Source of the DNA: Nitzschia sp. DOCU1
Taxonomy: Eukaryota; Bacillariophyta; Bacillariophyceae; Bacillariales; Bacillariaceae
Assembly: GCA_951394045.1 (NCBI GenBank)
Contig: OX595995.1
Span: 1,550,001-1,614,000 of the forward strand
DNA length: 64,000 nucleotides
Direction: 5' to 3'
Part shown: positions 10,283 to 20,999 of the stretch, in pieces
Layout of the letters: the number at the start of each line of letters is the position of its first letter
Position numbering within the stretch: the first letter of the stretch is position 1
Notes under the pieces: generated by a model
Told to the model about the DNA's origin: nothing
Seen by the model: only the letters and a program-made list of their open reading frames with translations
Databases searched by the model: none
Position numbers and translations under genes: made by a program

Positions 10283-11434
10283 CCCTGCAACGACAACAGA
10301 AAACGGAAAATTGCATCTGCAGATGCTTGGGTGGGTGGCTCGTCGGGCAAGAAGAGGAAGTCAAAGAAGGGGCAGACGGCCGCCGCCGAGCTGCTGAGTC
10401 GACTCGAGGCAGCCTACGTGAATGCTGTAGGCCAAGCCGCACCACCATTGGTACTATCGACCACGAGGGCGCAAGAGCAGTATTCGGAACCGTCACCTAC
10501 ATTCACCCCCTCTTCATCGGACAGTGGCTGTACTAGTAGTAATACTGCCGCTACACCCAATGGCTGCGGTTCATCCTCCATCATTTCAGATCATGTTGCT
10601 GCTTCAGAGGATGCATTGGAAGCTTACAGGCAGCGGCCGCGATGGGGCCTTCTTCCAGAGCCGACATGTACGTCCTGGTTCTTGGTGTCGTCAGCCTTTA
10701 GAAGAACTGCCCCGTGTGTCTGTTGCTGGTAGTTCGGCTGGGTTGTTGTTGCTGCAGTTGCTGCCAATCGATGCAGGCTATGTCGTAGCGTGGTATTCAG
10801 CGATGATGTTTCCTTGTCCGCTTCATCTCGAAGCACTACGTATAACAACAGGAACTCGTCTGTGGTGTTTCAGGCGACTACAAACATTCAGAATGGCAAC
10901 CATCCTCGTGCCTCCCGGCCAAAGTAAGTACAGGATCTCCTAATGTTACAAGATATTTGATCTGCAATACAGGTATCTAACAGGCTCGCTCCTATCTGTC
11001 AATCCTACACTTCCCCAGGCTGCCGATACTTACCTCGTTTCCTTACCGAGTTGTAGAGGCAAATCCAGCGTTTCCTCTCTCACGCAGAGGTCACAGTATG
11101 GATTCGATTTGCGGCAAAAGAACCATTTTTGACATTTTCGTCACGAGAGACGAAAAAGGAGAGATTTCAAACAAAGCGACCATGCATTGCGAGTTGCCCA
11201 AATCTACAGGAGAAGTTTGATGATAAGATTGTACAAATTTACCTATCATCCGATGATGATTACAGAAAGTTCGTGGATTTCAACGTGAAAGTTCGCAGTT
11301 CCAACGCACTGTTATCTTGCGAGGATACATCATGTCAACCACACTATTTCGAAGTAACTCTCGATCACGTATCTACTCCGGACAACAAGGAGATACTTCG
11401 AGATTGCTTTTATGCGTCTACCGCTCGCTGGTAA
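10283..11434 (+). pseudogene. Second PAS-like gene, probably frameshifted; 5' end unresolved
   Basis: Paralogue of the gene at 8139-9187. Exon pieces: about 10283-10667 (GGSSGKKRKSKKGQTAAAEL, parallel to NGRKRGSSPTMTDLLLKRL), 10758-10923, and from 11019 onward. The introns are 10668-10757 (90 nt) and 10924-11018 (95 nt). The second splice joins RPK to LPILTSFPYRVVEANPAF, at exactly the position and phase (2) of the intron in the intact PAS gene. After GKRTIFDIFV the frame must change by one base, somewhere in 11130-11190 (an A-run lies at 11153-11157), to continue as CIASCPNLQEKFDDKIV up to the stop at 11434, which matches IPYCPTLLQEFNGEIV of the paralogue. No ATG is present in the first exon frame, so an upstream exon or loss of the start is implied. 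A sequencing error cannot be excluded. Confidence 0.5.
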
Positions 11435-11618
11435 TTGATTTGCATTCGGTAACCAGTTGAAATCCAACCTGCAGACTGCCCTGCGAAGCGACCACTGCAC
11501 CAAACATGCTAGCTACTTACGAACATATTAAATAAGCAATTGTGTAGGACTTCTCCTTGTAGCTTCGAGCACGCACCATCCGCTGGCAACTACCTTAGTG
11601 ACCAAAAACACAATGAAA

Positions 11619-13644
11619 CTATCCGAAGAAGATAGGCATCATGGGAATCCAAACAACGGCCGCGAGCAGCCTCCAACTAGATTCACGCCAATTGACAAGG
11701 CGGAGGCGGACGAAGAGGCCTGGCTCGAGCAACAGCCCATTCGCTGAGAGGCTAGCAACGTTCCCAGCTCTTTGGGCTCAATATCTGCATATGCAATCAG
11801 CTCGTCGAGATGGGATTCATACACTCCGCGTGGATCTGTACAATACTGTTTACAGAGAACTGCGGCTAGACCAACGATCTCTCCCATCATCCCTGTGGTT
11901 GCTTGGACTCTCACAGTACCCAGCGCTTCATGCATGACGGAAATATCTCGACCCGCCATGAACAAGTTGCGGATGTTGCGAGAGTACAGCGTTCGATAAG
12001 GCAACCAAAACGGGCGCTTATAAAGGTGATGTGCACTTTCATCAACTTCCGAAATAAAAGGCCACTCGTAAAAGCTATTCTCTCGGTATTTCTCTCCATC
12101 AGCAAAGTAAGGATGCGGGCGGTGAACATCAAGATCCCAAGACAATGGAACAAGCCCGTCTCGGAACTCCTTGCCCGAAATGAGGTGCTGCGTGTTGAGA
12201 ATGACATCACCCAAGAGTCGTCTAGACTCACGCTTGCCCGCCTGGAAATTGGTATACCAAATCTTGTCATTAGGCCTGCTCTTGTCGACATTCTTGACGA
12301 CATCCCATGCTCCATACATTGCCCGGAAGTTGTCGTTTCGAACGAGTTCCGCGTCCTTGATAATGTCACGGCTGAATCCACTCTCCCAGTACCAGCCCGA
12401 GAATCTTTCAAAACGCGTATCTTCTTTGATTTGCCCGTTGCGACCAGGAAAGGGCCGGTCCGTCAAGTTCAGAGCCCATGGACATGATGGAAAGGACACT
12501 GAGTGGTTGGTTTCGGCAAAGTTCCAAATGTTGGTGAATCCCATGTGGTATTCGCTCACATCGAAATCAGCCCCGGCTAAATACCCGACAATCGCATCCC
12601 CGGTCGAGTCCAGGAACTGGTATCCATTGACAAGAATTCGAGTCGAGTTCACGATGTTGGTGGCAGTGACACTAGCAATCATTTTCCCTCCTGGAATCAT
12701 GGTTACTTCGTTCACTCGATATCCGAGTAATAGCTTGACACCGGCTTCCTTTAGAGCCGATTGTTGATACTTGCAGGCTTTGTCAGGATCGCCCATGCCT
12801 TTACTGGGCCCGGCTAATGCCCAACGAATCTCTTCCACAATGGAGCCTACAAAGGGATGTGGCTCAAAACTTGTTTTCCCCTGCACCCCTACATGCACTT
12901 CTGGGCTCGAATTACCTCCAATAATAGGTCGATCATGTAGTAGGGCTACCTTGAGCCCCAAACGCGCAGCCTTGAGAGAAGCCGTTATACCCGCGATCCC
13001 TCCACCTACTACCACCAAATCAAAATTATCACCAACTTTGACTGGCTCTTCCGGAATACCGAGTATCGCCCGGCGCCATGGCGCAGGAGCATCGTCGGGT
13101 GGAGTACCCGCCGTCCACTCGTCCAGATACGTGGGTACAAAGAGGATCGCATCACACCGACCATCAAAACCCGTCAAATCATGTAGTCTGAGCTTGACTG
13201 GTTTGTTAGGATCGATGATATCGACAACCCCACCATCTTGCCAATGCCAGTTTTCTCCTTCCGTCCCAAAGGTTGTATTCAACGCCATTCCGTTAACATA
13301 GAGTTGAAATTTCCTGGAGCATCGACTTTGCCTTTGGTCCAGTAGGCAACCCAATCTTTGGTACGAACCCAAACTCGATACTGATGAACTTTGGGGATCA
13401 AAGAAGGAACAGTAGCGATAACGTCACCGACTGGTCTGCCTCCCTTGCCATGAGCTAGCATATACGGTGACCCCACTTGATCCATAAATTGAGAATCCAA
13501 TTTCCAGCAAAAGCTCGGTCCATGTTCACAAACAAATGTTTCGGCTTCGACCAGCACCATTGGAGCTTCTTCCAACTCCGCCCGTATCGTCCATAGGAAG
13601 AAGAGGACGAGTAGTACGCAGCGAAATCGAACTGGGGACGACAT
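11619..13644 (-). pseudogene. FAD-dependent oxidoreductase, broken copy A
   Basis: Inverted, near-identical copy of the intact gene at 29265-31283. It begins with the same signal peptide (MSSPVRFRCVLLVLFFLWTI) at 13644, but the frame breaks at about 13307-13312: the intact copy has GGAAAATTTC where this one has GGAAATTTC, a one-base loss. The reading continues in the next frame as FQLYVNGMALNTTFG through the FAD-binding VVVGGGIAGITASL motif. A second one-base loss near 11695-11705 shifts the last ~30 codons, so this copy ends early at 11639 and does not reach the paralogue-frame stop at 11619. An extra Ser (ATVPSLIPK) and a changed DEWTAGTPP segment are also seen. It lies head-to-head with the STAND NTPase gene at 14409. 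It is a recent pseudogene, or has two homopolymer sequencing errors. Confidence 0.75.
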
Positions 13645-14408
13645 GTTGTTGCTGAAAGAAGGCTTGATGTATTCATTTTTGTGATGATGATCGTGGCTGT
13701 CTACTCATCGTCCACTGCTCTCCTCGCCCGCTCTTCTTCTTCCTTTCATCATCCCAATGACATCGAATCCGGTATCATGACAACAAGCGATTTCACCATG
13801 CAATGGGAAGTCGATAGGATGGGAACCAGAACGGGATCCGCCATTTTATTGTGGCAGCAATTTTCGGGATCCAAATGCTGTACATTCGCCAAAAAATCAC
13901 GATGACCCGCCTGCACGCCCACCGTCTGAATCATGTCTCCATAACACCCTACCGGTAGGTAACTAATACACCCAATAAAGCGTTCGTGGGTCTAAAGGAA
14001 CACCAAGGTATGATAGTAATCGCCTCCTCGTTGTACGATAGAAGATGATTGCCATTGCCCCAAAAGTTTTTGGAGTCTGCTGCTACAGCTATGTCTCTGC
14101 CTGTGCGGGGACAAAGATAACGTCATGTGTATGTAGTCTATCTATGTACGTATGTATTGTTTCTTTGGTACTGAAGTAGCTCTTCGTTCGTCCTGTCCCC
14201 TTCATAAAGAAGAATCCGACAAAATGGCCGCCACGCAACGGCTATGTTCGGGATGGGACTTTGATATCCTTCTTTGTTATCTTGCTACGACACAAACAAC
14301 GCCGACAACTATTACGTTGATGTATTGCCTCTAACTAGTAATAGGCGCATAAATCCACCAGCAGCAGCAACGGCGAGACAAGGGCCGTTCTTCCCTTCGG
14401 AGACCACC
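13645..14408. promoter_or_regulatory. Divergent promoter region
   Basis: This space separates oxidoreductase copy A (minus) from STAND NTPase 1 (plus). The part next to the oxidoreductase, about 13645-13845, is an inverted copy of 29060-29264 upstream of the intact oxidoreductase, so promoter and gene were duplicated together. The rest (13850-14408) is unrelated to the sequence upstream of the other two NTPase genes. No gene is seen. Confidence 0.5.
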
Positions 14409-17400
14409 ATGTCATCCTTCCAAGAAAAAGGCGCCGAACTTCGATCGGCATCGTCGACTGCACATGACTCTCAGCAAGTTTCGGCTCCCATGAGCATATA
14501 CAACTCATCTGGTATGTCATCACTTGCAAGACGAATGATCGTTCCCCGGGATAATTCTACCCCCGGTGCTGATGTTGGAGGAAGCGAAGATTTTCTCATG
14601 TCGTCGTCCCGGTCATCGTCGTCTCATGGCTTCAGTGGCAGCCATACTCTTCATCACTCTTGGTCCAGTTCGTTACAAAACAGTGACTTAGTGGCCAATC
14701 GGGAAGCTTCCCTGCCCCACATGCCGCATCGAAGAAAAGGCAATGATCTGAGTGATTTGACAATTGACAAGCTGGATTTTACTTCGTTGAAGAAGAGGAT
14801 GTATGGAAGATCGCAAGAAATGGCACAATTACAAAGCATCTGGGACAATCAATGCAATTCTAGTAGCGATGAAAAACAACGACGACGGGATTTAGTTGTC
14901 ATCAAGGGGGAATCGGGGGAAGGAAAGACTCGATTGGCAGAAATCTTCCAAGAATTCACCGTGGAACGACGAAAAGGATTGTATGTTAGGGGGAAGTTCG
15001 ATTTGACCAACGGGGATACTACTGCTACTACAGAGCCATATGCGGGGATGGCAGGGGTTTGTGCCCAAGTATGTGACGCTATAGTCGAATTACGAAAGCA
15101 CGATGCGACAAAGTCGGCAAGAATATGTCAACAAATACAAAGTGAACTGGGATCGGAGCTTTCCCTGCTAATTCAAGTCGTTCCAACATTGGTCGAAATC
15201 ATTGACGCGGCCATACCTGAGACTCCTGCTACCGCATCGGCCTTGGAATCCAAGAATCAGATGCAATTCGCCTTTTTGCGCTTTGTTCGTATCGTTTCCT
15301 CTCATTTTGAGCCGTTTATAATGGCCCTTGACGATTTACAGTGGGCCGATGCGTCATCCTTGGATTTACTACAGGTTTTCTTGACGGATCAGCAGACATC
15401 AAAGCTGGTGATTGTAGCAATTTATCGTTCCGACGAATTAGTCGACGAGACCCATATGCTACATAAGTGTTTGGCCGAGTTGGAAGCCAAAGCACAAGCG
15501 GAAGATTTTTTCATTACGCCGATCGAAATTAAAAGCTTCAATGTCGCCACCATTCAAGAGATCATTGAAGCATTACTATCGATTGAAGATGACCCTAGTC
15601 GACGAGTATTTCATCTGGCGCAACTCTGCCACAGAAAGACACTGGGTAATGCGTTCTTTCTGCTCCAGTTCCTTTCGGCACTCCACGAACTTCAACTTTT
15701 AACATTTAACTTTGGATCTATGAGATGGGTATGGGACGAAGATGAAATCGAAGCGAGTACGAGCGCTACGGAAAATGTCATCGGGCTGCTCCAAGCGAAA
15801 ATGAATCATCTACCCCACGACTGCATCCAGCTCCTTCAGTATGCCGCCTTTCTAGGTTCCAGCTTTTCTTCCCTCTGTCTGAAGATTTTATGGGACAAAC
15901 TAATACAACCATCGTCGCCATCAACAATGACATCAGTATCCGATACGGACAAGCAATGCAATGCAAAGTTTCTTGATGCAATCAACGCCCTGGAAACGGC
16001 CGGATTTATATCCAAAGTGCCCGACGTTGCCGCTTCGGATCCCTCCTACAACTGGGCGCACGACAAGGTGCAAGAAGCCGCCATTGACATCCTCCCAGAA
16101 GCCGAACGGTCGGCCTATTCCCAACGTATTGGAGATATTTTGTTATCGGAACTGGAAGGAAGACCCGAGTTCGAGGCAGTGCTATTCGTCGTCGCGAATG
16201 TTCTGAACAATGGGCAACCACAAGAGAGATCTGATGAGTTTTGCTGGAAACTCGCTCGATTGAATTGCGCGGCCAGTCTAAAGGCCATGGGTTTGTCTGC
16301 CTTTGAAAGCGCTGCTGCGTACGCCGGAGCCGGAATTCGACTTCTTCCGAACGCCGACGAGGCGTGGAGTAAAGAACGACACTTGGCGCTTCAACTTTAC
16401 TCCTTGGGTGCCAAGGCCGAAGGTTTTGTGGGTAATGTAGCGGCAATGGAAGAATATTGTACTGCAGTCATTCGAAGAAAGGATTTGCTGATGCTCGAAA
16501 AGTTGGACGTCTACAATACGTGGTTGGACAGTATGGCGAACCGAGGAAAGGCTCGAGAAGCGATTGAGCTTTTGCTGAAAATTCTCAAACACTTCGATTG
16601 CCACTTTCCGACCAATTCAAGGTTGGTCGGCCTAGGGATTTTGTGGAATGTTATCCGGGTCAAGACCACCTTGAAGAAATGGAATCCATCCAAATTGAAA
16701 CCAATGACGAATGCGACTGTTGTGGAGCTGATGAAACTATTGGAAAAACTAAACTTGTACTTTTACATGGTTGCCGATGCTCGGATGGCGCTGACCGCCT
16801 TTCGAAGTCTGAACTGGACCATCAAGTACGGCTACTGTGGAGCATCGCCAGTCGCCTTCGCCCACACCGCAGTTCTAGTGACAGGTGTTTTGAATGACAT
16901 TCAATGTGGTGCTATTTATGGTCAGCATGCTCTCGATTTGCTCAAACTGACAAAGTCTCGGGCAGAAGTTGCCAGGACTACGTTGTCAGTGTATGCGCTC
17001 ATCTTTTCTTGGACCAAACCACTCAGTGAAATTCTCCCTTCACTCGTCGCAGCGTACGATGTTGGACTTCAAGTTGGAGATACACAATCAGCCGCATGGT
17101 CCATCTTCTTTTGCATGATCATTAAATACATTATTGGGAGCACTACCGTGGAGAGCATGGAAGCCGATATGGCTATCTATACCAAACAAATGAAAGAATT
17201 GAAACTCATCCCTGCTTCGAGACACGCTAGTCTCTTTTGGCAGGTGACGTTAAACCTATTGGGCCGCAACAATGTCGACAATCCGACTTTTGCGGTTGGT
17301 GATGCCTTTAGTAAGGAATTGTACGACTCGGCGAAGGATCGTGTCGCACTCCGGACGGCAGTACTTGTCTACGAAGGCATTCTTCTGACGTATTTCGGGG

Positions 17401-17984
17401 AGCATTTGCGTCAGGCGGATCTAATGGTGCAGTACGGCGCTGACTACTACGGTAAAATCGTGGTGGCAACGCCCAACCACACATTCGATGCGTACCTGAA
17501 AGGAATCTCCTGTTTTGCTGCAGCGCGTCAGACTGGTAACGCCAAATATGCTCGCATCGGCGAGCGATTTCTAGCCAAACTAAGGGTTTGGCGGAAACAA
17601 GGTTGTCCCAACATCCGACGTTACGAGATGCTTTTGACGGCCGAAATGCTGGCGTATCGATGCAAGCAAAAGGAAGCCATCAAACACTACGAAGAAGCAA
17701 TTTGGCTCTCTGCCCGGGGAGGGCATCAGCACGATGCCGCTCTGGCGAACGAACGTTTGGGAGAGTTTTACTTGGACGCTTTGGGAGATGAAGAGGAGGG
17801 TGCCTACCGAATAACCGAAGCCAAAAAGTATTGGGAACGTTGGGGGGCCATCGCCAAGGTACGGCATTTGGAACGAAAGTATCCTAACATTATGGCAACG
17901 CAACCATCCGAACTGTTCAAGTTGCAAGGCAGCCAACGAGAGCTGCATTTGTCCACAGAGTACTCGGTCGTTGGATGTAGTTGA
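14409..17984 (+). CDS. STAND-type AAA_16 P-loop NTPase with helical-repeat C-terminus, copy 1
   Basis: Intronless, 1191 aa from the ATG at 14409 (context ACCACCATG); the upstream in-frame codons have no ATG. A Ser-rich disordered N-terminus (about 1-110) leads to LSDLTIDKLDFTSL and YGRSQEMAQL, the typical AAA_16 entry. Walker A is GESGEGKT (167-174); Walker B is MALDDLQWADASSLDLL (from 305). The remaining ~700 residues are helical TPR-like repeats ending HDAALANERLGEFYLDAL...YWERWGAIAKVRHLERKYP. That pattern matches the ATPase-TPR region of cyanobacterial-style multi-sensor kinases, where GAF and kinase domains follow; here the protein stops, so no output domain is attached. It probably acts as an ATP-dependent signalling switch or scaffold; partner unknown. 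Paralogues at 25241-28629 and 31572-35111. Confidence 0.8.
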   Translation: MSSFQEKGAELRSASSTAHDSQQVSAPMSIYNSSGMSSLARRMIVPRDNSTPGADVGGSEDFLMSSSRSSSSHGFSGSHTLHHSWSSSLQNSDLVANREASLPHMPHRRKGNDLSDLTIDKLDFTSLKKRMYGRSQEMAQLQSIWDNQCNSSSDEKQRRRDLVVIKGESGEGKTRLAEIFQEFTVERRKGLYVRGKFDLTNGDTTATTEPYAGMAGVCAQVCDAIVELRKHDATKSARICQQIQSELGSELSLLIQVVPTLVEIIDAAIPETPATASALESKNQMQFAFLRFVRIVSSHFEPFIMALDDLQWADASSLDLLQVFLTDQQTSKLVIVAIYRSDELVDETHMLHKCLAELEAKAQAEDFFITPIEIKSFNVATIQEIIEALLSIEDDPSRRVFHLAQLCHRKTLGNAFFLLQFLSALHELQLLTFNFGSMRWVWDEDEIEASTSATENVIGLLQAKMNHLPHDCIQLLQYAAFLGSSFSSLCLKILWDKLIQPSSPSTMTSVSDTDKQCNAKFLDAINALETAGFISKVPDVAASDPSYNWAHDKVQEAAIDILPEAERSAYSQRIGDILLSELEGRPEFEAVLFVVANVLNNGQPQERSDEFCWKLARLNCAASLKAMGLSAFESAAAYAGAGIRLLPNADEAWSKERHLALQLYSLGAKAEGFVGNVAAMEEYCTAVIRRKDLLMLEKLDVYNTWLDSMANRGKAREAIELLLKILKHFDCHFPTNSRLVGLGILWNVIRVKTTLKKWNPSKLKPMTNATVVELMKLLEKLNLYFYMVADARMALTAFRSLNWTIKYGYCGASPVAFAHTAVLVTGVLNDIQCGAIYGQHALDLLKLTKSRAEVARTTLSVYALIFSWTKPLSEILPSLVAAYDVGLQVGDTQSAAWSIFFCMIIKYIIGSTTVESMEADMAIYTKQMKELKLIPASRHASLFWQVTLNLLGRNNVDNPTFAVGDAFSKELYDSAKDRVALRTAVLVYEGILLTYFGEHLRQADLMVQYGADYYGKIVVATPNHTFDAYLKGISCFAAARQTGNAKYARIGERFLAKLRVWRKQGCPNIRRYEMLLTAEMLAYRCKQKEAIKHYEEAIWLSARGGHQHDAALANERLGEFYLDALGDEEEGAYRITEAKKYWERWGAIAKVRHLERKYPNIMATQPSELFKLQGSQRELHLSTEYSVVGCS

Positions 17985-18145
17985 TCCAAAGCGCAGATAG
18001 CAAAAGGCCCAGGAGGCAAAAAGAATATGAAGTGCAATCGCTCCTACTAGAGAATAGATAAAGTGCAGAGTCTCGGTGTAGGTTGCTCTTCATCGATTCT
18101 TATTTGTTTAACAAGACTTGTTCAGTTGCCCGTCTAGTTGTTCTA

Positions 18146-19581
18146 TTACATGCTTTCGTAGTAGTCAGCATAATCATCATAGTCTTCTTCTTGTTCATCA
18201 TCATCATCAAAATCGTCTATATCGCTATCACCGTCATCATCCTCCATATCGCTATCCTCCAGGTTCAGCGTCGTGAGATGTCGAACATGCTGTAATGCAA
18301 GGGAGATCTGTCCTGCACCAATTTTATTGCGGATGCCGTTACTCTTCAGGTCGAGATGCGGAATATGGTGAAGCCCTTTCAAGATGTGCATTGCACCAAT
18401 ATGACGAATCCAATTCCCCTGCAGGTCCAATTCCTTGAGATGTAGAACGTACTGAAATCCGTTGGAGATGTGTCGGGCTCCAATCGCCCCAATGCCGTTA
18501 AACGGGAGGAATAGTTCCGTCAGATTTGGAACATGCTGTAGTCCCTTGGAGATGTAATCTGCACCAGTATCACCAATGTCGCAACACTCAAGCTTGAGCA
18601 CTGTGAGATGACGAACATGGTGCAATGCATTGGCGATGTGTTGTGCTCCGACTGCCCAATCAAGTTCCAGCGTTGTGAGATGGGGAACATGCAGCAATCC
18701 ATTGGAAATGTGTTCTGTTCCGATCGCCCCAAGGAAGGTATCCGATAGGCGCAAAGTCGTGAGATGCGGAATATGGAGCACTGCATTGGAGATATGTTCT
18801 GCTCCAATGGGATAAATGGGGTTACTCGGGAGGTCCAACGTTGTGAGATGAGGAATATGTTGGATTCCGTTAGAGATATGTCCTGCTCCGATCGCACCAA
18901 TCCTGTTGCTTATGCCCGAGGAATAGCTCGGTCAGATGCGGCACATGTCGTAGTCCATTGGAGATGTAGTCTGCACCAGTATCACCAATGCCACACAACT
19001 CAAGATTCAGCACTGTGAGAAGATGGACATGCTGCATTCCATTGGAGACATGTTGCGCTCCAACCGCACCGAACATGTTCGTCGAAAGGTTCAAGGTCTT
19101 CAGATGTGGAATATGCTGCAAACGTTTGGAAAAGTGTTCTACAGCAGGGTCAACAATGTCATTCTTGCTCAGATTCAGCGTCGTGAGGTGTGGAATGTGC
19201 TTTAATCCACTTGCGATGCATTCTGCACCCACGTCGCCGATATCGGTCTTTCAAAAGGCACAGTTCCGTGAGACGTGGAACATGATGCAATCCATTGGCG
19301 AGGTAGTTAGCACCAATGGCACCAAATTCGCTACCCGTGAGGTTCCTAGAGTCTCGAGCAATGGAACATGCTACAAAGCCTTGGTGATTGGTTCCATGGC
19401 AAGCAAGGATGCGGCGGGTCCACCAGAGGTGTAGTTCCGTCAAATGTTGCACATGATGCAGAACAGTGGACAATTGTTCGGCACCCGCAGGTGACTGAAT
19501 CAGTCCTGTATTATCATGGGCAAATGTTAGACTGCAAGAATTCCTAAATGGTACGACGTTATGATTCTTGTTTCTTCTCAA
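18146..19581 (-). pseudogene. Ribonuclease-inhibitor-type LRR gene, broken
   Basis: About a dozen 28-residue LRRs of the RI type (IGAxGAxHISNGLxHVPHLTTLxL) end in an acidic tail (DDDGDSDIDDFDDDDEQEEDYDDY) at 18146. The repeats are continuous only if several lesions are bridged. One frame change lies near 18905-18920 (LFLG to SNRIGAIGAGHIS), one near 19245-19250 (CLLK to DIGDVGAECIASG) and one near 19341-19350. A TAG at 19371-19373 sits where the repeat expects Gln (ITKAL*HVPLLETL). It is related to the intact LRR gene at 43795-45357, which has the same repeat type and acidic tail. Four lesions in about 1.4 kb make a real pseudogene more likely than sequencing error. Confidence 0.75.
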
Positions 19582-19813
19582 TCATGGACCGTCCGCATCT
19601 TTTGTTTTGCGGAGCAGTGAGGCTGCGGGAAAGTTGCGATAAAGCAAAAACCTTGGTATCGATGGCAATCAGCGGCTTCGCACTCCCCCCAAATTCTCAA
19701 AGGAGAAACACACTCGTAATATATGCCCCACGCCCTCCGTCTCTTATGCTGTATTGATCCTGAATACATATATTTGAACTCGACCCTCCTGTTCAAAAGG
19801 CCCTTTCAGTTTG

Positions 19814-19965
19814 CTTACCGTGAAATCGCTCGCTGAAAAATGTTGCAACTTTACCGTGAAAAATGTTGCAACTTTACCGTGAAAATATTGCATTCTACGG
19901 TAACGATTCCACGGTAAAGTTGCAATAAAAATATTGCAATCTTACCGATGAATCGCTACCGTACC
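19814..19965. repeat. Palindromic repeat cluster, copy 1
   Basis: Motif GTTGCAACTTTACCGTG occurs directly at 19842-19858 and 19865-19881 and in reverse complement near 19909-19924, preceded by TTACCGTGAAAT at about 19816. The arrangement (two direct, one inverted) recurs at 20356-20500. It looks like ends of a small non-autonomous element (MITE-like) or a repeat-protein binding array. Confidence 0.6.
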
Positions 19966-20267
19966 CATCATTATTATAGCCTCTCATTAAGTGGTAGTCT
20001 CCTATGTGTCGCGAATTGCCCGTGGTGCGAAATCCCGTATTGCGAAATCTTGTGTTGCAAAATTGCGTCTTGTGCAATCTTAGGAACGCTACGGAGCGCC
20101 AAGTAGCGTAATGCTGATGCTAGTAAGTTTCTCTGTAGTACTGGCGTCGTTGACGCCGACGCCCCTGATAGTCATAAGGTAGCAGATGGTTTATGTTGAC
20201 GACACCGCTTTCGTGAGGTCACGTATTGTCCATTATAACAACTCTAGCTAGACGACTGTTGTTGACG

Positions 20268-20300
20268 CTACTGCTGCTGCCGCTGCCGCCGCCGCCGCCA
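20268..20300 (+). repeat. GCT/GCC trinucleotide repeat
   Basis: A short imperfect (GCY)n run between the two palindromic clusters. It is not inside a supported gene. Confidence 0.6.
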
Positions 20301-20355
20301 TGAAGCAGTGTGATGTTCATGCTTGAGTCAGTCGTGCCTCGGGCAGTCGACCATT

Positions 20356-20500
20356 ACGTTACCGTGAAATGTTGAAAATGTTGCAACTTTACCGTAGAAT
20401 CGAAAAATATTGCAACTTTACCGTGGAAATTTTAGATTACCGTAGAATGCAATATTCTCCCACTTCCCGATTCCACGGTAAAGTTGCAACATTTTCACGG
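20356..20500. repeat. Palindromic repeat cluster, copy 2
   Basis: It has the same plan as 19814-19965: it opens with TTACCGTGAAAT, has two direct copies of the TTGCAACTTTACCGT motif at about 20380 and 20411, then the inverse CCACGGTAAAGTTGCAAC at 20473-20490 and ends TTTTCACGG. The two clusters are about 540 bp apart and could be the two ends of one element or two insertions. Confidence 0.6.
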
Positions 20501-20999
20501 AACGTAAATGGGCCGGCAGGCTCTGGCGAATTTAATCGTGGTGTGATGCACAAGGTGGGGGACGCCGGGCGGACACGAAGGGCATATCTGAGACTATCCT
20601 GCGACAGAAGGCAAATGCTTCCCTCTATTCCCCACCATTTTGATTATCTCCCCCTTTAAAGTACGTAATCTCTACATTATTCGGTAATGTTTCAACATTC
20701 CCGCAGCCTCAGTACACTTTTGCGTAGGTTCTACACAGCGTAGATGCTGTGTATACATTGTACCAGGATGACTCGAATGACTTCTTTTTTCTGGACGACC
20801 CATGCGATTCACGACTACCGATGCGCGTACCAGGTAGACCCCTACAGTACTAATAGCTACTATGAAAGCATCGTCAAACTACATCAGCTCAGAACTCCAT
20901 AGGCTGTGCCACTTTACTTTTTCCTTTCTCGCCTAGCTTTTATCGATACTAGTAGTTATAATAGAGCATCTCTACATTCTGCTTTCCGTTCGTTTCTGC

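Noticed and set aside
9948..10496. 182-codon minus-strand ORF
   Set aside because: Low-complexity composition and overlap with the better supported plus-strand PAS-like exon at 10283-10667.
12171..12767. Long plus-strand ORFs opposite the oxidoreductase copies (also 11903-12487, 30137-30733, 30417-31001)
   Set aside because: They are antisense frames of the FAD enzyme, present in both copies only because the genes are duplicated; no domain is visible.
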